DNA of 42,667 nucleotides. It comes from Bacillota bacterium. Lineage in GTDB: Bacteria; Bacillota; Clostridia; Lachnospirales; Lachnospiraceae. Where the stretch lies: the NCBI GenBank assembly GCA_029779695.1, contig JAKPAB010000025.1, positions 1 through 42,667 of the forward strand, in the 5' to 3' direction. The position numbers were made by a program, and so were the translations under genes. The notes beneath the pieces are model-generated. The model was not told where the DNA came from and did not search any database. It worked only from the letters and a program-made list of their open reading frames with translations. Shown here piece by piece: positions 1 through 8,004 of the stretch (position 1 is the stretch's first letter; every line of letters starts with the position of its first letter).

Positions 1-1832
1 GTTCCAAGGGATTTTACCAGATTCAACTGTTCCTCGGTCTCTACTCCCTCTTGTATAATGGTAAGCTTCATATCCCTTAGCAGAAAGTTAAGCTCCTTAA
101 GAATCTTCATTCCTGCCAAAGTATCACTGTTCCATAGAATGGACTTATCAAGCTTGACATTCTCGTAATATCCAGTCAGTAGACGTGATATATTGGAATA
201 TCCTGTTCCATAATCATCTATTGAGAATGAGAATCCCATCTCATAGAGCTTGCTTATCGTATCCATATAAAGTGATGAGTGTTCCGGATTTTCTGACTCT
301 GTTAGCTCTAAATTAATAAATCTGACTGGCACATCATATTCCATCAATGAGCCATAAAATCCCTCGAATAACTGATTATTGGGAAGCTGAAGTGCAGAAA
401 CATTGATCTCTATCCACTGGAGTCCTGCATTGTCAGGTCTGTAATCATTGTAGAACCGACATACATCGTTAAATACAAACTGTCCTATATCACCTATCAG
501 TCCAGCCTGTTCTGCAATGGGAATAAACTCTTCCGGTGACAACATTCCGAGTGTAGGATCATCAATACGTATAAGTGCCTCAGCGGCTACACATCGCTCT
601 GTGTCTGTAGATACTATAGGCTGATAGTATATGATCATTCTATCTTTATCCAGCGCATTCCTGATAGCTTTTTCCAGCACCGAACGCCGTTTTACGAAGT
701 TCAACGCCTTATCATTTCTAATCAGTACATTGCTCTGGGAAAAATCCTTACGATTAAACAGGAAAAGTGAGGATATCTCATCAAGATTAATCGCATTATC
801 CGGAATAATTGCAGTTGATATAACTACTCTAACCAGATATGGCATAGCTCCGATCTGCCATGGCTTGCCAAATCTCTCTGCGATCTTTTCTGCCAATTTA
901 GAGGCTCTGCCTGGATGATTAGTCATAACAATCGCAAAATCAGAAACTCTGAGACGATAAACAGTCTCACCCTCAGAATTATTTCGAAGCCAATTGGCGA
1001 TCTCATATATTAGATTAAGCGCACTATCCCTGTTAACTGACGATTCATCCCTGTCTATATCCGGCATTGAAAGGGCTATTATACTATAATTTGCCTCTGT
1101 TGCCAGTGCCAGCTGATTGTCATCATAAAAGGATTGACGATTCTTTAGATGGGTATCTGAATCCAGATCAAGATCTTCATTTTCTGATGTGAGAAGAAGT
1201 CCCAAAATTGAAATAGATTCTGCAAACAATTCCACTGATGCTTCTTTGAAAAGAACCTGAATAAGAAAACCACATACAGCCACAACATTAAATATCAGAA
1301 TGCTGCGGTAATCCCTTTCCGGAATATTGGCCCTGTTTATGATTACTACCATGATTCCAAATACAAAATAGATAAGTGATATCAGATAATAGAATACCAG
1401 AAGTGACCCTCTTTGATAGACTCCTGCTGAATCTATAAAGTACATCTTATGCATAGCTAAATTGAAGAGAACAAATATCTCACACACTACCAGTGGAGAT
1501 AAAAAAATTATATAAAAAGATTTTTTCCTTCCCAACAACTTGCCACATATTGCGAGAATGTACAGACCATATATCGCAGGCAAGATAACGTGAACCACAA
1601 AATATATCGTCAGGAAAAAATACTCCCAAAATTCCATTATACTGTAAACTTTTATTAATCTTGAAATAATAACGGATATCTGTGACACTAGCGGGCATAT
1701 CATCGTAGATATGATCATTATCCTGAAACACAAACCTCGCCTTGAGTTCGATCGCTTTCGCATAATGTTATAGATGAGACAAAATGTGCTGAGAAAAAAT
1801 GCTGCCCACTCCAAATCCATTGTAATTATCAT
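1..1832 (-). CDS. Membrane-anchored degenerate-GGDEF/EAL protein (3' end outside window)
   Basis: Probable cyclic-di-GMP phosphodiesterase or sensor at the membrane. The frame is open from an ATG at 1832, 7 bp after a GGAG, to the window edge (about 610 residues seen). The first ~180 residues hold several hydrophobic segments and form a membrane sensor region. Residues about 220-385 are GGDEF-like, but the signature is replaced by RVSDF (295-299), so cyclase activity is unlikely. From about residue 400 an EAL domain follows with EALIR (E418), EINVSALQL, ELTES, DDYGTGYSN, KLDKS and EGVETEEQ. These match the metal- and substrate-binding motifs, so hydrolysis of c-di-GMP is plausible. The last tens of residues lie outside the window. 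An in-frame ATG at 1820 is an alternative start. Family assignment is secure; activity is inferred. Confidence 0.88.
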   Translation of the reverse strand, partial: MIITMDLEWAAFFLSTFCLIYNIMRKRSNSRRGLCFRIMIISTMICPLVSQISVIISRLIKVYSIMEFWEYFFLTIYFVVHVILPAIYGLYILAICGKLLGRKKSFYIIFLSPLVVCEIFVLFNLAMHKMYFIDSAGVYQRGSLLVFYYLISLIYFVFGIMVVIINRANIPERDYRSILIFNVVAVCGFLIQVLFKEASVELFAESISILGLLLTSENEDLDLDSDTHLKNRQSFYDDNQLALATEANYSIIALSMPDIDRDESSVNRDSALNLIYEIANWLRNNSEGETVYRLRVSDFAIVMTNHPGRASKLAEKIAERFGKPWQIGAMPYLVRVVISTAIIPDNAINLDEISSLFLFNRKDFSQSNVLIRNDKALNFVKRRSVLEKAIRNALDKDRMIIYYQPIVSTDTERCVAAEALIRIDDPTLGMLSPEEFIPIAEQAGLIGDIGQFVFNDVCRFYNDYRPDNAGLQWIEINVSALQLPNNQLFEGFYGSLMEYDVPVRFINLELTESENPEHSSLYMDTISKLYEMGFSFSIDDYGTGYSNISRLLTGYYENVKLDKSILWNSDTLAGMKILKELNFLLRDMKLTIIQEGVETEEQLNLVKSLG

Positions 1833-1938
1833 TTATTGGCTCCATACACAATTTTGGCTTAATTTTTGAATTTATTCTAATTTATCATTTTATGAAGTCA
1901 ATTAAAAGTCTTTAAGAAAATAGAACATATTAAATACA

Positions 1939-1977
1939 AGAATGTCCCTGAAAAATCAATATTCTCGGGGACATTCT
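1939..1977 (-). terminator. Intrinsic terminator after ribU
   Basis: Arms AGAATGTCCC and GGGGACATTCT are complementary (1939-1949 with 1967-1977) around an AT-rich loop. The hairpin lies just beyond the stop of the riboflavin transporter gene. The best T-run follows on the plus strand, with a weaker one on the minus strand, so it may work in both directions. Confidence 0.7.
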
Positions 1978-1991
1978 TATTTTTTTACGAT

Positions 1992-2651
1992 TTAACCTCT
2001 GGTACCTTTTAATATAGGTGACAAATGTTTATACAATAAAAACGTTACTGCAACATCTATTAATCCTTTTACCAGAGTAAATGGAACATTAAAACATAAC
2101 AGGCTCATCTCAATAGACTTAATCTGAGGGATAATTGCCTGATAAGCTGCTAAGATCGTAGCCTTCGGCATGAAATTGTAGTAAACAGGATATACAATAA
2201 ATAAATTGGATGGATACGACATAAGCGCCATGACCAATGCGCCGACCATAGCACCAATAATTGCTCCATTTTTGGTCCTGTTGTATCTGTATATGATTCC
2301 TGCCACACCTACGAAAACACCTCCCAAAATAAAGTTCGATAGTTCTCCTACCCCGAAGCTGCCTGAGACCATGGTGTGAAAAATATTCTTGATCAGTTCG
2401 ATAAATATACCGCATACAGGTCCTAGGGCAAATGAGCCTATAAGTGCCGGAAGATCCGAGAAATCAAACTTGATAAATGGCGGCATCAGCATAGGAATAG
2501 GTAATTCTATAAGCTGAAGTACAAATGCTGCTGCCGAAAGTATACCCGTCACAGCAATAAATCTAACAGAAGAAACTGAGCTTCTCTTTCCCTTGGTATC
2601 AAATCCTGATCCCCTTCTTGATGTTTCCTTTTGTGATAGTTCGTTTTGCAT
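1992..2651 (-). CDS. ribU: ECF transporter S component, riboflavin type (RibU)
   Basis: Substrate-binding membrane subunit of an energy-coupling-factor transporter, predicted to take up riboflavin. The 219-residue protein has a hydrophilic N-terminus of about 28 residues, then about six membrane segments, with the KFDFSDLPALIG and GVGELSNF motifs typical of RibU. The start has a clear AGGAG 7 bp upstream. An FMN riboswitch with a terminator lies directly in front, which fixes the substrate class: FMN would shut the gene off. No ATPase or EcfT is encoded next to it. It would use the shared EcfA1-EcfA2-EcfT module encoded at 37.4-40.0 kb (a group II ECF arrangement). Family and substrate are well supported by motif and riboswitch together. 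Confidence 0.93.
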   Translation of the reverse strand: MQNELSQKETSRRGSGFDTKGKRSSVSSVRFIAVTGILSAAAFVLQLIELPIPMLMPPFIKFDFSDLPALIGSFALGPVCGIFIELIKNIFHTMVSGSFGVGELSNFILGGVFVGVAGIIYRYNRTKNGAIIGAMVGALVMALMSYPSNLFIVYPVYYNFMPKATILAAYQAIIPQIKSIEMSLLCFNVPFTLVKGLIDVAVTFLLYKHLSPILKGTRG

Positions 2652-2700
2652 AAAATGCTCCTTTCATGATTCGGGAGATCTGAACCGTTAATATGGTTCT

Positions 2701-2733
2701 AGAAAATAAAAAAGCCCGTCGTAAAAGACGGGC
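2701..2733 (-). terminator. Riboswitch expression-platform terminator
   Basis: A seven-base-pair GC-rich hairpin, GCCCGTC / GACGGGC with a six-base loop (2714-2733), is followed on the minus strand by TTTTTTATTTTCT. It lies between the FMN aptamer and ribU and is the likely off-state of the switch. Confidence 0.88.
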
Positions 2734-2764
2734 GTGAAATTAAAATCTGTAAAACAATTTTAAT

Positions 2765-2880
2765 GTCATCTTCTTCCATCCAGACTATACTGTTGGTACC
2801 GGAGTCAAACCGGTTCAGCTGCCTAAGCAGGTCGCGGACTATACCGCCAGTGAGGAATCTAACCTCGCCCTGAAGATCTC
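2765..2880 (-). promoter_or_regulatory. FMN riboswitch (RFN element)
   Basis: Read on the minus strand, the segment contains the conserved RFN blocks: AGGGCGAGGTTAGATTCCT, then CACTGGCGGTATAGTCCGCGA, then ACCGGTTTGACTCCGGTACC, then AACAGTATAGTCTGGATGG and AAGAAGAT. The closing stem pairs ATCTTC (2872-2877) with GAAGAT (2768-2773). It binds FMN in known examples and here feeds into the terminator at 2701-2733, so it should attenuate ribU when FMN is plentiful. Confidence 0.96.
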
Positions 2881-2901
2881 CATATAATGTTGTATACATA
2901 T

Positions 2902-2930
2902 AAGATAATCCTACGTAACAATTGTGTCAA
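2902..2930 (-). promoter_or_regulatory. Promoter of the FMN riboswitch-ribU transcript
   Basis: TTGACA (-35, 2925-2930) is separated by exactly 17 bp from TATCTT (-10, 2902-2907) on the minus strand. Transcription would begin near 2895, about 18 nt before the aptamer. Confidence 0.75.
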
Positions 2931-2956
2931 TAATTATTTACCTACTGACAAGATAA

Positions 2957-2982
2957 AAGGCTCAGCGGGGATGCGGAGCCTT
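2957..2982 (-). terminator. Second terminator downstream of the C69 dipeptidase gene
   Basis: AAGGCTC / GAGCCTT hairpin (2957-2963 with 2976-2982), followed on the minus strand by TTTTATCTT. It lies just upstream of the ribU promoter and would insulate the riboswitch from transcription coming from the dipeptidase gene. Confidence 0.7.
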
Positions 2983-3015
2983 AATTAGAAAAAATAAAGT
3001 TTTTTGAAGGGGAAA

Positions 3016-3057
3016 AAGATTGAAATTTAAAGGGGTGTTAGGGAGGATTTCAATCTT
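3016..3057 (-). terminator. First terminator downstream of the C69 dipeptidase gene
   Basis: A perfect 11-bp inverted repeat, AAGATTGAAAT / ATTTCAATCTT, encloses a 20-nt loop rich in purine on the plus strand. On the minus strand it is followed by TTTTTCCCC. The long loop makes it less typical than the hairpin at 2957-2982. Confidence 0.6.
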
Positions 3058-3191
3058 CTTACTTTTATTATATTACATTAAACGTACCTAAAACGTACCT
3101 TGTTTTGAGAAAATTCTAAATTTTTTATAAATTTTTCAAAATATTATTTCATTTGTCACTTGTTCCCTCTTCAATTGTTTGAATTGTCATC

Positions 3192-4724
3192 TCACGCATC
3201 TGATCTGGCATAAGAATTTTTCATATCATTCGAACGCGTGAAAAGCACGCTATTAAGTGTCTTCTCAGCCTCTTTTCGCACCATGTCGGCGATCTCATTA
3301 TTGGCTTCTTCCATTGCCTGTGATGTTGCAAGGGAAAAGTCTTCGCTGAACATTTTATTGTACTTGTTAATGATCTCATTGGACTTGGACTGAACTGCGA
3401 TCTGGTAACGCTCAATATGATTAATGCAGCCCTTATATGATGCATCTGTAATGGCAGAGATAAGTCTGCTGGTCCAATAGAAATTATCTGTAGAAACGTT
3501 GCTATCAGTGTTGCTTAAATATTCAGGTGTTGTATTTACCTGGGCAAACTGTGGGATCATTACGTTAAATGCATTTGATGAAAATGCGATCCACTGAATT
3601 GCGCGGCAGCTCTCTGCCATAAATGGTCTGATCTGTACAAATCCCATGAAATCATTTCTGTTTATACCTATGGAACGATATGCTCCGCTTACAGACTTGT
3701 CTCCATATGTGAGATAAGGGTCATAAGGTGTTCCCTGAAAATGTGATGACAGAATATACTTGATGTCCTCCGGTGTTATCTTCTTTTCCGGTACCATACA
3801 CCATGGGAGATCATCGCTCTCCGGAGAATACTCAGCCTCAGGTCCATCCCATACAAAATCAGACGGATTGAAATATCTAAGCATATACCAGGCTCTTGGC
3901 GTGTTATATACATGATCTGCATCTTCATGGCTTCCAAATGCAGCTCTAACATCAAATTCTGCGCCGTCCTGAGACAGATCCAAATGATTCTCAGCGATAA
4001 ACTCTCTCATATCAGACGAACATAGATAATCCTTTTTTGCTCCGAATGCATCATCAAAATCGAAATAATCAATTCCCTGCTGATTAGGCATTACAACATA
4101 AGTATCATCCGGTACTCTTCTGGCGATCCAGTGATGTCCTCCTATAGATTCCAGCCACCATATCTCATCTGTATCGGAAAATGCCATTCCATTTTCCTCA
4201 TAGGTTCCGTATTCTTCCAGCAATTTTCCCATTCGAATAACACCTTCTCTGGCACTGGATATATACGGAAGTGTAAGAACCACAAGGTCCTCCTCACCTA
4301 TTCCACCCGGCTTCTCAGCTGTTCCTGAATCTTTTTTATCACCTAATGCGATTTTATAAACATCCTGTTCATCATCAGATGCAGGTACATATTCTACCAA
4401 TGGATCTGCACCGATCACTCGCTCATTGGATGTGATAGTCTCTGTTGCAGACATAGCTACATTCTTTTCATTGACACCGCAAGCAGCCCATATTCCCTCT
4501 CCCTTAACAGCATTGGGCATTGCTGTATATTTCATAGGATTCTTTGGAAGTTTGATCTCTACGTGAGATAAAACAGACTTATATGTTTTAGGCTGCATAT
4601 CAGGAGTAACCACTATATATTTCTTGGGAGTGTACTGTCCCGATGGTGAATCATCATTTCTTGCTATCATTGTTGAGCCGTCATAGGTCGCTCCCTTACC
4701 TGCTAAAATTGTTGTACAAGCCAT
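3192..4724 (-). CDS. C69 family dipeptidase (PepD-like)
   Basis: Predicted N-terminal-nucleophile dipeptidase that cleaves a broad range of dipeptides in the cytoplasm. The 510-residue product begins MACTTILAGKGATYDGS and continues TMIARNDD, the start expected for this family. Cys3 is the probable catalytic nucleophile, exposed with little or no propeptide, and no signal peptide is visible. Length is a little above the usual 460-500 residues. An AGAGGAG precedes the ATG. The phosphorylase gene lies 71 bp upstream in the same direction with no clear terminator between them, so co-transcription is possible. Two hairpins follow the gene. Confidence 0.9.
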   Translation of the reverse strand: MACTTILAGKGATYDGSTMIARNDDSPSGQYTPKKYIVVTPDMQPKTYKSVLSHVEIKLPKNPMKYTAMPNAVKGEGIWAACGVNEKNVAMSATETITSNERVIGADPLVEYVPASDDEQDVYKIALGDKKDSGTAEKPGGIGEEDLVVLTLPYISSAREGVIRMGKLLEEYGTYEENGMAFSDTDEIWWLESIGGHHWIARRVPDDTYVVMPNQQGIDYFDFDDAFGAKKDYLCSSDMREFIAENHLDLSQDGAEFDVRAAFGSHEDADHVYNTPRAWYMLRYFNPSDFVWDGPEAEYSPESDDLPWCMVPEKKITPEDIKYILSSHFQGTPYDPYLTYGDKSVSGAYRSIGINRNDFMGFVQIRPFMAESCRAIQWIAFSSNAFNVMIPQFAQVNTTPEYLSNTDSNVSTDNFYWTSRLISAITDASYKGCINHIERYQIAVQSKSNEIINKYNKMFSEDFSLATSQAMEEANNEIADMVRKEAEKTLNSVLFTRSNDMKNSYARSDA

Positions 4725-4795
4725 AATAACTCCTCTTTTCTATTGCTATTACATTATTTAATACTAATGATTTTTAATCTGATATTCCTATATTA

Positions 4796-5623
4796 TCAGG
4801 CACCGATTTTTTCTATAACAGCGGTCACAAGCTTGGTGAGCTTATCCTCGACCAGCTTACCTGCCTCGATCACTTCCTCTTCTGTGAGCGGATTAAGTGA
4901 GATACCTGCTGCCAGATTCGAGATGCAGGACATACCAAGTATATTCATGTTCATATGGTTTGCTGCAATTGCTTCAACAGTTGTAGACATACCTACAGCA
5001 TCGGCTCCTAGTACCTTATACATCTGGATCTCAGCAGGGCTCTCATAATTAGGTCCTTTAGTCTGAACATACACGCCCTTTTTGACCTGAATGCCTAACT
5101 CTTCGGCACATTGCTCAGCTATATCGATATAGTCCGGATCATATATATTAGACATATCCGGGAATCTATTTCCCAGTTCATTTATATTGGCACCACGAAG
5201 AGGTGATGGTACAAATGAGCTGATCTGGTCTCTTATAAGCATTATATCTCCAACATTCAGATCACTGCTGATCCCGCCGGAAGCATTGGTAAGCACCAAT
5301 GCTTTTGCTCCCATTAGATGCATTAACCTGATAGGAAGTACTACATCAGTCATATCATAACCTTCATAGTAATGGAATCTTCCCTGCATGATAACAACCG
5401 GTACTTTTCCGACATAACCGAATACAAATCTACCCTTATGACCAGGGGCTGTAGAAACCGGAAAATCCTGAATATCCTTATAATCAATAGTTTTTTTAAT
5501 ATCTATTTTATCAGCATAGTTTCCTAGTCCTGATCCTAGGACAAGAGCCACCTCCGGTGTAAAGTCCACCATATCCTGAACCGATCTGAAGCAATTCATT
5601 AACTTATCATAAACTTCATTCAT
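4796..5623 (-). CDS. Purine-nucleoside phosphorylase, trimeric type
   Basis: Phosphorolysis of purine (deoxy)nucleosides to free base and (deoxy)ribose-1-phosphate, for purine salvage in the cytoplasm. The 275-residue protein has the trimeric PNP motifs: phosphate loop GSGLGNYAD, APGHKGRF (His62), GRFHYYEGY (His84, Tyr86), TNASGG, GPNYESPAE (Glu194), GMSTTVEA and SNLAAG (Asn236). These match the family's phosphate, ribose and base contacts. Length is standard. AAAGGGA lies 8 bp before the ATG. The gene sits 48 bp after the CDF transporter gene and 71 bp before the dipeptidase gene, all in one direction. The gene is called punA, pupG or deoD in different genomes, so no symbol is assigned. Confidence 0.93.
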   Translation of the reverse strand: MNEVYDKLMNCFRSVQDMVDFTPEVALVLGSGLGNYADKIDIKKTIDYKDIQDFPVSTAPGHKGRFVFGYVGKVPVVIMQGRFHYYEGYDMTDVVLPIRLMHLMGAKALVLTNASGGISSDLNVGDIMLIRDQISSFVPSPLRGANINELGNRFPDMSNIYDPDYIDIAEQCAEELGIQVKKGVYVQTKGPNYESPAEIQMYKVLGADAVGMSTTVEAIAANHMNMNILGMSCISNLAAGISLNPLTEEEVIEAGKLVEDKLTKLVTAVIEKIGA

Positions 5624-5671
5624 ACATCTGTCCCTTTCATAGTTTTATTTTCACATGTTTGCATTTACATT

Positions 5672-6883
5672 TTATTTATTTTGAGAATTAGCTATCTTTG
5701 CTTTTTCTCTCATATTAGCCTTTTCTCTTTTTTTCTTTTCCTCAGTATCATTGGAAAAGTTTCTATCTAGGCCGATCTGAACATCATAATCCGGTTTTAT
5801 TTCCTTGATATAATTCAAGACAGAATTATATTCTTCAACGATATGCCTATATTTTTGTGCAAAACCCATTACAAGATCCAACCTGATCTCCTTATCATCG
5901 TCATTGACATAGAATCCATGCATCTCCAATACATCGGGGTATGTAAGTGCCTTATTCATAATAGTCTCTCGAAGCTCAGTAGCTTCCGATACTCCAGTAT
6001 TAAATGAATATACTCCTATGGCAGATAATACCAAATGATACTTTTCCATTATATGCTTGGATATTTTTCTGGAAAGTGAATCGATCTCATTAACCGAAAT
6101 AGTATCAGGGATCTCAATGTGCACAGATCCTACCATACTCTCAGGACCATAATCATGTATGACCAGGTCATACGCACCCAGGATCCTTGGATCCATGTCT
6201 TTGATCTCTGATTTTATAGTGGATGCGAATTCTGATGTAGTGCTCTCTCCCAGTATCGTGCTTAGCGTATCCTTGACCATATCCACACCACTTTTAATGA
6301 TCATTAGTGAAATGATAGCTGCCAGATATGGTTCTATAGAAATCTTGAAGCCCATATAAACAAATGCAGCAATAAGTGTCATACTCGAAATTACAGCATC
6401 ATTAAGAGCATCAACTCCGGAATTGACCAAAGCACCTGAATCCACATCGGTTCCAACCTTTTTATAATACATCCCCAGAATTATTTTAACCAAAATAGCT
6501 GCAGATACAACTATTAGAGCAATTATCGAATAGTCAGCCTTGGTGGGATCGATTATCGCTTTGATAGACTCCAGCATAGCCGACACACCGGCATATAACA
6601 CGACAAATGCCACTATAAGTGCACTTATGTATTCTGTCCTTCCATGTCCAAATGGATGTTTCTTATCAGCCGGTCTCGTGGCCAGATGTATTCCTAGAAC
6701 TGTTATAAATGAACTCAGTGCATCACTAAGGTTATTGACAGCATCCATTGTAATTGCGATCGATCCTGTCATAAAACCGATAAGTGCCTTGAATGCAGCC
6801 AGAAGTATATTTGTAATTATGCCTATAACGCTGGTCCGGCTAATCACCTTTCTTCGATTATTTTCCTGTATTTTTTGTTTCAT
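5672..6883 (-). CDS. Cation diffusion facilitator (CDF) family metal transporter
   Basis: Exports a divalent metal ion from the cytoplasm by proton antiport. The protein has six membrane segments in the first ~210 residues. The metal-site motif of TM2 is DAVNNLSD and that of TM5 is DALND. The Asn/Asp composition resembles manganese-type CDFs more than the DxxxD/HxxxD zinc type, so Mn is a guess. Two successive cytoplasmic dimerisation-like domains follow (about 210-285 and 290-370), then a lysine-rich tail. I chose the ATG at 6883, which has GGAG 6 bp upstream; an upstream TTG extends the frame by four codons. A 9-bp inverted repeat lies at 6894-6915, just before the Shine-Dalgarno sequence. 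Confidence 0.9.
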   Translation of the reverse strand: MKQKIQENNRRKVISRTSVIGIITNILLAAFKALIGFMTGSIAITMDAVNNLSDALSSFITVLGIHLATRPADKKHPFGHGRTEYISALIVAFVVLYAGVSAMLESIKAIIDPTKADYSIIALIVVSAAILVKIILGMYYKKVGTDVDSGALVNSGVDALNDAVISSMTLIAAFVYMGFKISIEPYLAAIISLMIIKSGVDMVKDTLSTILGESTTSEFASTIKSEIKDMDPRILGAYDLVIHDYGPESMVGSVHIEIPDTISVNEIDSLSRKISKHIMEKYHLVLSAIGVYSFNTGVSEATELRETIMNKALTYPDVLEMHGFYVNDDDKEIRLDLVMGFAQKYRHIVEEYNSVLNYIKEIKPDYDVQIGLDRNFSNDTEEKKKREKANMREKAKIANSQNK

Positions 6884-6893
6884 CCTTTTCTCC

Positions 6894-6915
6894 AAATGAA
6901 ATGTTTATTTCATTT
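6894..6915 (-). promoter_or_regulatory. Inverted repeat in the leader of the CDF gene
   Basis: AAATGAAAT and ATTTCATTT are perfect 9-bp arms with a 4-nt centre, ending right next to the GGAG of the CDF gene. It could be a repressor operator or an mRNA hairpin that influences translation. No function is shown by sequence alone. Confidence 0.45.
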
Positions 6916-6990
6916 TTAATTTCAATAAAATGTCTATGTATAACTTTTTATCAAAATCGAACTATTTCTCTACAATTCCCATAATACACT

Positions 6991-7015
6991 ATAAGCTACC
7001 ACAAGGGCAGCTTAT
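6991..7015. other. Hairpin between YitT and CDF genes
   Basis: ATAAGCT / AGCTTAT arms with an inner CC/GG pairing. A T-run follows only on the plus strand, where no gene ends, so it is not a good terminator for the minus-strand yitT-like gene. Nearby (7054-7078) are two copies of TTGATTCGAATT 13 bp apart. Role unknown. Confidence 0.4.
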
Positions 7016-7106
7016 AATTTTTTTCGATATGATTTGATCGTTAACACTATATTTTGATTCGAATTCTTGATTCGAATTTTTATAAAAATTTATTGATACG
7101 ATCTTT

Positions 7107-7949
7107 TTATTCAAAGTTCTTAGGTTTATACCTGACGTCACTAACAGTATATACAGTTACAAACGAATCAGGTTCATTTTTACCTAGATAATCCAGAAGC
7201 TTCTGATACTCCTGTTTATCAACAATTGCTATGATCTCCTGATGCTTCTCTCCATTGTAAGCTCCAACGGTTTCATAAACAGAAGCTCCACTATGGAGTT
7301 CATTCAGAATAAAACTCTTCGTAGCTTCCATATCTTTTGGCAGAATGCATACCCTTCTCTTCAAGTTATGATCAAATATGAAATGATCGAGAAGCACACC
7401 ATTAAAATAAGTACCTAATATACTTAAAACCACCGTCTTCTTATCATAAGCAAATACTGATGAAAAGGCAATCAGCATTCCTGACATTGAAAGCGCATAC
7501 CCAAAATTCATATGAAAATATTTATTCAATATCTTTGCTACAATATCCAGCCCACCTGAAGATGCATTCATATTGAAAAGAAGTGCTGCTCCAAACCCTG
7601 CTAAAAAAGTATAGCAGATAACATCCAATAATGCATCTCCCGTAATTGACTTGTAGTTAGGGAACACTTTCTCATATATTGCCAAAATTACAGGTAAAAT
7701 AATCGTTGTATAAACTGTCTTGGCTCCAAACTCTTTACCACAGAACAAAAATCCAACTAAAAGAAGAGCAACATTAATTACTAGTGTAATGGCCGAAACC
7801 TTAAATGGCAAAAAGTGCTCCAGCACAACTGCCAGACCAGCTATACTACTGATTGCTGTATGGCTCGGCATCATAAAAAAGAATACTCCTGATGCTACAA
7901 ACGCTGTTGCAATTGTAAGCATCACAAATTCTTTGATTTTTCCTATCAT
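7107..7949 (-). CDS. YitT family membrane protein
   Basis: Integral membrane protein of unknown function. The 280-residue chain has about five or six membrane segments in the first ~190 residues (the YitT/DUF161 region, with SSGGLDIVAKI and GTYFNGVLLD), then a soluble C-terminal domain of the DUF2179 type (about 195-270, with EIIAIVDKQEY). No enzymatic motif is evident. The start has GAGGA 10 bp upstream. It lies 55 bp behind the ABC permease gene and may be the last gene of the long operon that begins at 13286. Family assignment is firm; function is not known. Confidence 0.88.
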   Translation of the reverse strand: MIGKIKEFVMLTIATAFVASGVFFFMMPSHTAISSIAGLAVVLEHFLPFKVSAITLVINVALLLVGFLFCGKEFGAKTVYTTIILPVILAIYEKVFPNYKSITGDALLDVICYTFLAGFGAALLFNMNASSGGLDIVAKILNKYFHMNFGYALSMSGMLIAFSSVFAYDKKTVVLSILGTYFNGVLLDHFIFDHNLKRRVCILPKDMEATKSFILNELHSGASVYETVGAYNGEKHQEIIAIVDKQEYQKLLDYLGKNEPDSFVTVYTVSDVRYKPKNFE

Positions 7950-8004
7950 TAACTAATGTCCTCATTTCTTTCTATTTCTTACTTTATGTTTTATACCTAC
8001 TGTA

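Noticed and set aside
1480-1731. 83-residue minus-strand frame inside the EAL protein gene
   Set aside because: It lies in another frame of the continuous EAL reading, which has matching domain motifs and a ribosome site.
2699-2899. 66-residue minus-strand frame upstream of ribU
   Set aside because: It coincides exactly with the FMN aptamer and its terminator, so it is RNA structure and not a gene.
3001-3060. Possible CRISPR-like repeat
   Set aside because: Only one inverted-repeat unit, no array of spacers and no cas gene nearby.
3221-3445. 74-residue minus-strand frame in the dipeptidase gene
   Set aside because: Alternative frame of a gene with clear family motifs; no ribosome site or homology that I recognise.
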